Below are positions 55,478-64,000 of a DNA stretch of 64,000 bases, piece by piece. The DNA comes from Schistocerca nitens (Eukaryota > Arthropoda > Insecta > Orthoptera > Acrididae): contig NC_064621.1 of the NCBI RefSeq assembly GCF_023898315.1, positions 535,701,383-535,765,382 on the forward strand, given 5' to 3'. The notes beneath the pieces were generated by a model. That model searched no databases. It was not told the DNA's origin and saw only the letters and a program-made list of their open reading frames with translations. Both the position numbers and the translations under genes were made by a program. Numbering within the stretch: position 1 is the first letter of the stretch; every line of letters begins with the position of its first letter.

Positions 55478-55603
55478 GTAAGGGCTGAAGCGGAAATACT
55501 TCATGCTGTTTCACAACAAATTCTGTATTTTTTCAACAAAAATTGGCTCGAAAAATGCGTTGCAATACCTATTGAGCGGCCTTCGTAATATCAAGTAGGG
55601 AAC

Positions 55604-55910
55604 ATTTCCTAATGTTCTGCAGAATTATGTTCATTTGGTCAGAAACCTGCTTTCGGCATCTTAGGCCATCTTCAGATGACAAGTGAATGTCGCCAACACA
55701 GGTAAAATCACATGCGACTGACACAGACGTTATTTTTACGTGAGATACAGAGGCTACAAAAAATGTTTACATGTACACCGTTTATATAGCAAGTACTACT
55801 TGGTTCTGTCATGCAGACGTAGTTACATTAATTAAAAAAAGGAAACAAAGATTTTTATGATGAGATACATTCCGTGTTTTGGCTCGCCAATGTATACATT
55901 GAAACTACAC
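55604..55910 (+). repeat. Dispersed repeat X, copy 2
   Basis: aacatttcctaatgttctgc and gcatcttaggccatcttcag, colinear with 50521-50790 over most of the length. The block ctgctttcgg...atcttcag belongs to the insect foldback theme seen at 44761. Confidence 0.6.
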
Positions 55911-55914
55911 TGTA

Positions 55915-56180
55915 CAGCCACAGTGGTGTGACCACCTGTCAAAAGCCTGAACAACAACCTTTTGCGGTGCGAACCGCTGCGAGATAAGCACGCAGAGAGT
56001 CAGTGAGATTCTGGAAGGTACTGACAGCGATGTGGAGCCACGCCGACTCCGGTGCCGTGACAAGCTGCGCCACGTTTCTCGCTTAACGATCCGTGGCGCG
56101 AAGACCCCGATCCAGGTCGTCCCACAGTTTCTCGTTTTGTGTTTAAATCCGGGGAGTTTGGTGGCGAGCAGAGTGCGTTA
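55915..56180 (-). pseudogene. Tc1-like transposase C-terminal relic
   Basis: On the minus strand, FNALCSPPNSPDLNTKRETV corresponds to the .SPDLNPIEN.W block, the catalytic glutamate region being garbled. The following sequence matches the ..FQNL..SLP.R..A C-terminal part in shifted frames. Nothing upstream. Confidence 0.5.
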
Positions 56181-56229
56181 AACTGCACTGATGATCATAA
56201 ATTAAGGATAATGGTGATACATGGTGAAA

Positions 56230-57150
56230 CAACGCTCTGGTGAGCGGTTTGCGGGTTTAAATCACCTTGGGGTATGACCATGCGGTGCATTTGACCTGCG
56301 TTCGTCACACAGTGGCGCTGGCAGCAATCCACATACGCAGAGGTGTTTTGGTGCATGCCACAGTACAGTGCAGCGAGTAAGTGTGCAGACGTTTTCAGAC
56401 GTGCTAACGGCGACTGTGCATTGAAAATGGCTCAAAGAACACATACTGATGACGTTATGGGGGGTAGACAGCTAGGGCGGCTGGAGGCTGGTCAAACACA
56501 GCAGGTCGTTGCACGGGCCCTCCGTGTGCCGCAAAGTGTGATCTCAAGATTATGGCAACGATTCCAGCAAACAGGAAATGTGTCCAGACGCTACAGTGCG
56601 GGACGTCCACTGTGTACAACACCACAAGAAGACCGATTCTCACCATCAGTGTCCGCAGAGTACTGCAGGTAGCCTTGCTCGGAACCCTACCGCAGCCACT
56701 GGAACAGTTGTCTCCAGACACACAGTCTACAGACGACTGAACAGACATCGTTTATTCGCCCGGAGACCTGCAAGGTGCATTCCACTGTCACGTGTCACAG
56801 ATCACGTGTATCGGGACGTCATTTTGCACCAGCGTGTCCACCTTTTCAGGGGTTCAGTGGGTCCCACCTTCCTTCTGATGGATGATAACGGACGGCCCCA
56901 CCGAGCTGCCATCATGGAGGAGTACCTTGAAACAGCAGATATCAGGCGAATGGAGTGGCCTGCCTGTTCTCCAGACCTAAACCCCATCGAGCACGTCTGG
57001 GATGCTCCCGGTCGACGTATCGCTTCACGTCTTCAAACCCCTACGACACTTCAGGAGCTCCGACAGGCGCTGGTGCAAGAATGGGAGGTTATACCGCCGG
57101 GACCAGCCGCACACTCCGAAATGCATTGTGCATTTTAATGATATCAACAT
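56230..57150 (+). pseudogene. Tc1-like transposase with internal deletion
   Basis: The N-terminal frame (about 56427 onward) reads MAQRTHTDDVMGGRQLGRLE, then RALRVPQSVISRLWQRFQQT. After a frameshift near 56600-56680 comes VVSRHTVYRRLNRHRLFARR and PARCIPLSRVT. At about 56800 this jumps directly to YRDVILHQRVHLFRGSVGPT. About 110 codons normally between these blocks, including the first catalytic aspartate (FTDESRF), are missing. LLMDDNGRPHRAAIMEEYLE and SPDLNPIEHVWDAPGRRIAS keep the second aspartate and the glutamate, 34 apart. Terminal repeats not identified. Confidence 0.8.
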
Positions 57151-58480
57151 GTGTGGCTGAAGGTGGTTGTTCTTCATTATTACGAAAGTAATAGAGTCAC
57201 GGAAGAAACGTCGCAAGGAATGGATAAAATTAAGTTACACTTAGTACTTCAACTGTACTTGGCAGTCCACCAACATGTCAGCACAATGATTACAAACGGT
57301 CTGATAACCTTGAACATATCCAGAGATGACAGAGAACAAGGTGTAACTAAAGGCCTCGGCAGCAAGTAGGTGAGGAAATAGTCTACTGAAAATATGTGTT
57401 ACACGCGTCATTGCGATGTAAGCAGCGCTGCGCTAAGAGCGTACCGTGTTGGACTTTGTCCAAGTGGTTGGCATTTACACATTGTCATCCTCCTCCTTGA
57501 ATACAGCCTCAGGCGTTATATTATTCATGAGATTCGCAAATTTACCGAGATTCTCCGTTTCCTCTGGGGACTGGCTAGCGACCGGGTATTAACAATTTTG
57601 GTTACCGAAGCGAGCGCCGCTCTCGCGTAACGGATTTGCAGGCAGTGCACGGCACCATGAAGTCCTCACGCCCAAACTACACGTGTATTCCCACGGGCTT
57701 AAATGAATATCAATCCGCGCTAATAAAACATTTATGAGTTATTATCGGATATTAATAATAGTCGGAAATATCACAGCTGCCGAACGTGTCCAGCCGGGTC
57801 TGAAATCAATGCCGCGCGTGCGCGTACCAGGTGCATTACCAATACGGTTCCGCGAACGCGACTCTCAGCTTGGCAGAAGCAGGACCTAGCTTGATCACAT
57901 TATCCCACGTTCCAGTGCGTTGTGACATTCCCCACCAGTCCAGACCAGTTTTCCGGCACATGTCGACGTATATCTCGTAAACACGAAAAATGCAGGAATA
58001 TCTGCCTGCACAATGGTTGCAAATACTCATCATTGTTATTTGAACGAATCGGTTGTAACCGTGTTAACCCACTAGAGCACTGTTTTGAGTATTTGCGTGT
58101 TATGTGTTTGGTCAAATCTATAAATTGTTAACCACAATGGACTTACCTGTAACTTTTTCTACGAGTTCTTACACTATTTATAGTGGGAGTAGTTGTAGTA
58201 GTAGTTGTAGTAGTGGCTTTATTCATCCGTAGATCTCTTTTTACAAGGATACAGGACATGTCAAAGTATTTACAAATTTAGATCAATTTAAAATAGGACA
58301 ATTCATACACACACACATTTACAGACTTGTAGTTAGAGACACTCATTAGATTTACTCCTGATATACAATACTTTTTTTACAAATAACTTATTAAAGTATG
58401 TAATGCCACATTGTTCACTCATATCTCACTATCAGTCACTGCACACACTGTACACACATTGTTTCATAACAATTCACTCA

Positions 58481-58482
<2 letters not shown>
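57151..58482. other. No gene recognised
   Basis: Short ORFs only (78 codons at most). A (GTA)n-like tract (gtagttgtagtagtagttgt) lies at about 58190-58215, followed by an AT-rich stretch that reads like the end of an unrecognised repeat. Confidence 0.35.

Positions 58483-58538
<56 letters not shown>
58483..58538. repeat. (CA)n microsatellite
   Basis: Pure CA run of about 56 bases. The HTHTHT and CVCVCV ORFs here are artefacts. Confidence 0.95.
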
Positions 58539-58540
<2 letters not shown>

Positions 58541-59150
58541 GTGACCTCTGGGCCATTTTCTGTACCGCAACTTCCCATTTGCTATCCTGAAAAACTGAGT
58601 CAGCATCCCTCCAGCAATATAATCTGTTAAATAGGTACACAGATTGTTAGTACGTCCTAGAATACTGATTACTTGTAACACTGTCCCTACTACTGTCGGC
58701 TAGCGCTATCTCTATCAAAAAGTACCTGGTAAAGTTGTGAGAACAGCTATATAGTTTATACTACGTTACATCGGACAGTGGTATATTCACAAAGTAACAA
58801 CATCAGATTTTCTGTAGTGGCTAAATAAATAAATAAATGAACAAAGCTTTTCCATACATTCCTGTCCATTATCTTTTTCATTGCGAAACAGAACACTGGA
58901 GACTCAAAACTCCTTCCATACTGTAACTTACCCTGATATGTTGCAGCTGTGGTCGTTTCCGTAACTGACTGCATATTCCAAGAATTTCATCTCCCGACTA
59001 GCTTGGGCACTCTCCCCACCCCTTAACCCCTCCTCATTCGCCACTACTATCCATTGGAGCATCGATGTTCGTCGCTACCTAAACGACGAATTTCCGCATC
59101 GCTGTACTGGTCGTAGAGATGAAGATGACGTGGATCTATTCCCTTAGCCG
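58539..59150. other. No feature recognised
   Basis: Unassigned sequence; nothing above 72 codons. Confidence 0.3.
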
Positions 59151-59342
59151 CCGGCCGGTGTAGTCGAGCGGTTCTAGGCGCTTCAGTCTGGAACGGGGCG
59201 ACCGCTACAGTCGCAGGTTCGAATCCTGCCTCGGGCATGGATGTGTGTGATGTCCTTAGGTTAGTTAGGTTTAGGTAGTTCTAAGTTCTAGGGGACTGAT
59301 GACTTCAGAAGTTAAGTCCCATAGTGCTCAGAGCCATTTGAA
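59151..59342 (+). repeat. SINE1
   Basis: Complete plus-strand copy, tail directly followed by a C-rich run (59344-59366, with one T interruption). Target duplication obscured by the C run. Confidence 0.9.
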
Positions 59343-59653
59343 TCCCCCCCCTCCCCCCCCCCCCCAGGTCACCAACTGACTTGTGACTTTTTCGTTGGGG
59401 GCGTACATTAAGGACCGCGTTTACGTACCCCTGCCGCCATGAACTGTGTAACAGCTCAGAGAACGCATCAAGTCTGCGGCGATGACCACTGGTATGATGT
59501 TGCTACATACGGCATGACAGGAACATGACTACGGCTTGGACGTGTGTCGTGTGACTAGAGGCGAACTCATAACTCGGCGTGTTTGTGGTTCTATTCACGC
59601 AACAGTCATATTTGTACATGTAAAAATTTGTGAAATATAGAGGTTTGAAAAGC

Positions 59654-60050
59654 ACGCCAGAGTAGCCGAGAGCGCTAATGCGCTGCTTCCTGGACTCGGG
59701 TAGGCGCGCCGGCCACGGATCGAATCCGTCCGGTGGATTAACGACGAGGGCCGGTACGCCGGCCAGCCTGGATGTGGTTTTTAGGCGGTTTTCCACATCC
59801 CGCCAGGTGAATACCGTGCTGGTTCACAAAATACGCCTCAATTACACGAGTTACAGACATTTGGAAACGATCGCACTATTTCATGACTTAAACTAGACGC
59901 AGACTGCCGGGGCACACTACTTCCGTCCCGGGGGGTATGGGGTGGCGGCAGGAAGGGCATCCGGCCACGCTATGCAATTAACACTGCCAATTCCTTTATA
60001 ACAAAGCCGACCCCGCGTTGGACCGGGACAAAGTCCCAAGAAAGAAAGAA
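59654..60050 (+). repeat. SINE-C
   Basis: Head gagtagccgagagcgctaat, B box ggatcgaatccgtccgg, then attaacgacgagggccggta and cctggatgtggtttttaggc. The 3' end has cccaagaaagaaagaaata, a short simple tail. Longer and better kept than the copy at 5381. Confidence 0.75.
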
Positions 60051-60935
60051 ATAGAGCTTTGAAAAAGAATGGATCATTTATAGCAGTCCAGCATATTAAA
60101 TATAAGTAATCGTGTGAATCGATATAAAATGGAACGATCACTTAACTCTAATTACAGAAATGACGTATTCGAGACTGAGATTCAGTGGAATACTCCCCAG
60201 GAAGTGTAGTCCACTCATTACGAAACCCTCGGTCGAACGATACCGTAGTACCGGTCCTCATTCTGAGACTCTTACCCGGTAGGCCTTTTAGAGGCTCCTA
60301 ACAAGGGTTTAGTTACGGGTTGATTTAATAAGGGAGGGAAGCGTCACGGATTCTCACCTAGTGAGTGGTGCTCGAACTCCACCACTCACAATAGCGTGGC
60401 CTGCGGCGTGTAGGCGTTGTTGTAACGCCTAGTGTTTGCTTGAGTACCTGCAAGTGTTACAGACAGAATAAACGTACTCGATTTGTGTAACACTGTACCT
60501 ACCGAAATTATATAAACTACTTTTTCTAAAAAGGTTATTTTACGTATGACGTAACTACCTAGGGCTGCCAGTGTCACAATGATCAAAATTCGTCTGATTG
60601 TTGAACTGCGTCGTTATGTAAAATATTTTAAAATGTAAACTAGAAAACTGTCGCTTCGGCCGTATTACAACGGCCTTCGACAGGGGAAGACTGGTTTTAC
60701 TGGCGGAAACGTACTTCTATTTATGAAAACTATCGATGTCAATATGTCATATTTCTGGAACTTTATACTTAGAATATATTCTAGCTAGTCGTGTCTAGAG
60801 GGAGACAGTAGGAAGGAGGCTATTCGTGCACTATCCGGTTTGTCTACGACTGGCCCCTATTTACAGATTAGCGCTCGGCTTCTGGTGGGCATGGTTCCTT
60901 CCTGGTGTGCGAGGAAATACACTGACAGTTTTATA
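60051..60935. other. No feature recognised
   Basis: Unassigned sequence, ORFs of 66 codons or less. Confidence 0.3.
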
Positions 60936-60980
60936 TGGGGTGAACAAAAATATGGAAACACTGAAAACACCACACCATGC

Positions 60981-63124
60981 CTAATACGGTGTACAAAAAC
61001 GGTTTATTAAGAAAACAGCTTCCATTTGGTTCGGAATGGATAAGTACAGAGATCTGGTAACTGTGGTCGCCGGGGGTTGCGAGAATTTATCCTCGTGTTC
61101 ACAAAACCACTCCAGGGCGAAGTGAGCTGTGTAAACAGGGACCATGTTACCTTGGAACACGGAGTCACTATTGGGGAACAAACATCGTATCATAGGATGG
61201 ATCTGATAAGCCAGAACGGTCACATAATCCTCAACAGTAATATGGCCATGCAGAATAACCGTGAGGCCCACGAAATGGCTGCCCAAAACATCACCGGAAT
61301 CCTGCCAAGTTCACTCTAGAAACAAAACTCGGCCAGGAGTTGGAAACAGTTTGAAACAAAATTCGTCCGACCAAATGACTTTCTTCCATTGCTCCACAGT
61401 CCAGATTTTATGGCTTCTGCACGGCGTTTTCTTGTTACAGGCATGAGCATCACTGTGAGTGGCTTTTTAATTCCAGCTCGCCCCGAAATTCGCTGCTTCT
61501 GGAGCTTCTTTCGTGTTTTGATGATGACAGGATTCGTGAGTGGGGCGTTCAGTGCTACTGTGACTTCCACGGTGTGTGGCGGAGGGTACTTTGAGTACCT
61601 CTATCGGTTCTCCCTTCCTTTCCAGTCTCGTATCGTTCGTGGAAAGAAAGATTGTCGTTACGCCTCTATGTGGGCTTTAATCTCTCTGATTTTATTCTAA
61701 TGGTCTCTTCGCGAGATATACGTAGGAGGGAGCAATATACTGCTTGACTCGTCGGTGAAGGTACGTTCTCGAAACTTCAACAAAAGCCCGTACCGAGCTA
61801 CTGAGCGTCTCTCCTGCAGAGTCTTCCACTGGAGTTTATCTCATCTCCGTAACGCTTTCGCGATTACTAAATGATCCTGTAACGAAGCACGCTGCTCTCC
61901 GTTGGATCTTCTCTATCTCTTCTATCAACCCTATCTGGTACGGATCCCGCACTGGTGAGCAATATTCAGGCAGTGAGCGAACAAGTGCACTGTAACCTAC
62001 TTCCTTTGTTTGCGGATTGCTTTTCCTTAGGATTCTTCCAATGAATCTCAGTCTGGCATCTGCTTTACCGACGATCAACTTTATATGATCATTCCATTTT
62101 AAATCACTCCTAATGCGTACTCCCAGATAATTTATGGAATTAACTGCTTCCATTTGCTGACCTGCTATTTTGTAGCTAAATGATAAGGGATCTATCTTTC
62201 TATGTATTCGCAGCACATTACACTTATCTACATTGAGATTCAATTGCCATTCCCTGCACCATGCGTCAATTCGCTGCAGATCCTCCTGCATTTCAGTACA
62301 ATTTTCCATTGTTACAACCTCTCGATATACCGCAGCATCATCCGCAAAAAGCCGCAGTGAACTTCCGATGTCATCCACAAGGTCATTTATGTATATTGTG
62401 AATAGCAACGGTCCTACGATACTCCCCTGCGGCATACCTGAAATCACTCTTACTTCGGACGACTTCTCTCCATTGAGAATGACATGCTACGTTCTGCTAT
62501 CCAGGAATTCTTCAATCCAATCACCCAATTGGTCTGATAGTGCATATGCTCTTACTTTGTTCATTAAACGACTCTGGGGAACTGTATCGAACGCCTTGCG
62601 GAAGTCAAGAAACACTTCATCTACCTGGGAACCCATATCTATGGCCCTCTGAGTCTCGTGGACGAATAGCGCGAGCTGGGTTTCACACGATCGTCTTTTT
62701 AGAAACCCATGCTGATTCCTTCAGAGTAGATTTCTAGTCTCCAGAAATGCCATTATACTCGAACATAATATGTGTTCCAAACTTGTACAACTGATCGACG
62801 TTAGAGACATAGGTCTATAGTTCTGCACATCTGTACGACGTCCCTTCTTGAAAACGGGGATGAGGATGACCTGTTTTGTAGCCTTCGTCCTCCTATCTTT
62901 CGCCAAAATCGCCTTGAACAACAGTGCGTCACGATCATTCAACGCACGCTTCCGTCAGCGCAGTGAGTTAACGAATGATGTTTTTCCGGTTTCCCAGAAT
63001 GCAATATAAATCTTCCGAAATCACCATAGACTTCGGCTACCTTGGTTACGCAAGCACCCGCGATACAAGCAACGTAATTTGCGCACGTTCGAATACACTT
63101 AGCTCCGACATAATGCACTCGCAA
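60981..63124 (-). pseudogene. Tc1-like transposase interrupted by a LINE
   Basis: The N-terminal part (63124-62939) includes GACVTKVAEVYGDFGRF, a helix-turn-helix. NDRDALLFKAILAKDRRTKA (62939-62875) is the next block. After the LINE, VTVALNAPLTNPVIIKTRKK and SGRAGIKKPLTVM (61568-61440) continue the same protein. Towards the end, VILHGHITVEDYVTVLAYQI, VFQGNMVPVYTAHFALEWFC (second aspartate changed to glycine-asparagine context) and a C-terminus near 61010. Catalytic residues are largely lost. Confidence 0.75.
61573..62870 (-). pseudogene. CR1/Jockey-type LINE fragment inside a Tc1 element
   Basis: Minus strand: VILIPVFKKGRRTDVQNYRP (from about 62870) is the start of the RT domain. NYRPMSLTSISC follows, then the GF..RRSCETQLALF and DFRKAFDTVPQ blocks in 62448-62720. 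SGMPQGSIVGPLLFTIYIND, the catalytic FADDAAVY and NYLGVRIRSDLKWND lie in 62447-61836, and EKIQRRAACFVTGSFSNRES ends that frame. Same family as 17238-18449. 5' truncated. Its 3' end stops at cacaccg without the terminal hairpin seen in the other copy. Confidence 0.85.
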
Positions 63125-63295
63125 TTACAGAGAACACTGTTCTGACCAAGACGGACAGTTGCAACGTAATGAAGGCACTGCGCAGGTGCCGTTTATGATT
63201 AAATACAGCAGCGCCACCTGCAGGCTTGGCTAGCAGCTGTACTTCTGTTAAAACTTGCCCTTCTTGCGATGTTTCCGTATTTTGTCCACCCCCAG

Positions 63296-63559
63296 TAGGT
63301 GTATGTACAAGGTATCGCGTCGATGTTCGGTGAGGCTTCTGTATCGCAACGGCGCTCGATCCGTCGGACTAGGATACTCGGCAGCCAGGACGGCGGAAAT
63401 TTGTAGCCATGCTGTCAATTGATGTTCTCAGGTTGCTTGATAATTTCATTTGCCTATTTTGCGTGGATGCGTTCACTACCCTCTTTTGTCAGTACATGGC
63501 CTTCATGGAACATGATAGGTTGTCCACAATTCCGATGGTGTTCCGCTATCCCCGATATA
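63296..63559. other. No feature recognised
   Basis: Short unassigned sequence between two Tc1 elements. Confidence 0.3.
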
Positions 63560-64000
63560 CACTGAAGAGGAAAGAAACTGGTACACCTCCCTAATATCGT
63601 ATTGGCCGGCCGGAGTGGCCGAGCGGCTCTAGGCGCTACAGTCTGGCACCGCGTGACCGCTACGGACGCAGGTTCGAATCTGGCCTCGGGCATGGATGTG
63701 TGTGATGTCCTTAGGTAAGTTAGGTTTAAGTAGTTCTAAGTTCTAGGGGACTGATGACCTCAGAACTCCCATGGTGCTCAGAGCCATTTGAACCAACCTA
63801 ATATCGTATAGGGCCCCCGCGAGCACGCAGAAGTTCCGTAACACGACGTGGCACGTACGCGTATAATGTCTGAAGTAGTGCTGGAGGGAACTGACACAAT
63901 GAATCCTGCAGGGCTGTCCATAAATCCATAAGAGGGGGTGGAGATCTGTTCGGAACAGCACGTTGCAAGGCATCCCAGATATGCTCAATATTGTTCATGT
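63560..64000 (-). mobile_element. Tc1-like transposon (same family as 1803), cut by the window end, with SINE1 insert
   Basis: Left end cactgaagaggaaagaaact after a TA. On the minus strand the C-terminal transposase frame (63998-63798) reads NNIEHIWDALQRAVPNRSPP with the catalytic glutamate and ends RARGGPIRY. A SINE1 sits between the terminal repeat and the stop region. The rest of the element is outside the window. Confidence 0.88.
63603..63796 (+). repeat. SINE1
   Basis: Complete copy, flanked by the 13-bp direct repeat cctaatatcgtat at 63590-63602 and 63797-63809, within the 3' UTR of the Tc1 element. Confidence 0.93.

Larger units (their letters stand above)
51548..55585 (-). mobile_element. 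Old mariner element (shell of a multi-layer insertion nest)
   Basis: Ends cgaggggcgttcagtaagtg (left) and cgaaggccgctcaataggta (right, reversed) are diverged inverted repeats next to TA. Inserted into it are SINE1 copies at 52174, 52832 and 55277 and a composite SINE at 53085-55118. Without these it is about 1.4 kb, a normal mariner length. Confidence 0.88.
60936..63295 (-). mobile_element. Tc1-like transposon split by a LINE (GTGAACAAAAATATGGAAACA family)
   Basis: Left end tggggtgaacaaaaatatgg and reversed right end tgggggtggacaaaatacgg are inverted repeats close to TA. The Tc1 pieces are 60936-61572 and about 62871-63295, together ~1.06 kb. Confidence 0.82.

Noticed and set aside
58403..58681. 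HTHTHT and CVCVCV repetitive ORFs (also SLSLSL near 25670-26035)
   Set aside because: Translations of CA and GA microsatellites.
1..64000. CRISPR arrays, bacterial operons or insertion sequences
   Set aside because: No regularly spaced repeats, no ribosome-binding-site-led ORF runs; the repeat content is typical of an animal nuclear genome.

Overview
This is 64 kb of eukaryotic, very probably insect, nuclear DNA. I recognise no host protein-coding gene, rRNA or functional tRNA. No ORF looks like a conserved cellular protein, and the two convincing complete ORFs (9354-10376 minus, 53372-54442 plus) are both transposases. The organism guess is an orthopteran, probably a locust or grasshopper of the Schistocerca type. 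It rests on the dominant ~200-bp tRNA-derived SINE (20 copies or pieces here), which I associate from memory with that group, and on the huge-genome style of dense, layered transposons. Treat the genus as inference.

The recognisable content is mobile DNA. There are about a dozen Tc1/mariner-superfamily elements: Tc1-like DDE copies at 1803, 9199, 20002, 28652, 29908, 35528, 49125, 60936 and 63560, with relics at 18640, 27690, 55915 and 56230; mariner DDD copies at 15917, 25965, 46780, 51548 and 53212; a long-TIR DDD element with wide spacing at 44902; and a DDE relic with a DUF4817-type N-terminus at 13400. A pogo-like non-autonomous element lies at 8737. Non-LTR retrotransposons include CR1/Jockey-type LINE fragments (17238-18449, 61573-62870, about 40140-41430, 43290-44275) and RTE-type fragments (6825, 39100-39985, 40321-41010). 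At least four tRNA-derived SINE families are present; I call the dominant one SINE1 and the others SINE-A, -B, -C and -D. There are several foldback or long inverted-repeat structures, microsatellites and a candidate LTR.

Layout: 1-8.7 kb holds a Tc1 relic and SINEs, including a SINE inside a SINE. 8.7-11 kb is a pogo-like element hosting a SINE and an intact Tc1-like element. 11-15.9 kb is mostly unassigned, with one DDE relic. 15.9-19.5 kb is a LINE interrupted by a one-stop mariner, then a Tc1 relic. 20-36 kb alternates Tc1-like elements, SINEs, a mariner inside an inverted repeat and unassigned DNA. 37-44 kb is AT-rich with LINE relics. 44.7-47.3 kb is a foldback element split by a long-TIR transposon. 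47.4-51.5 kb holds a candidate LTR, a GC-rich stretch and a Tc1. 51.5-55.6 kb is the most elaborate region, a mariner carrying three SINE1 copies plus a SINE-A that holds a SINE-B that holds an intact mariner. 55.6-64 kb ends with deleted Tc1 copies, SINEs and a Tc1 split by a LINE.

The elements do not form a pathway. The window is a record of successive insertions, many datable relative to each other because target-site duplications are still readable. The two intact transposases could in principle mobilise related non-autonomous copies elsewhere.
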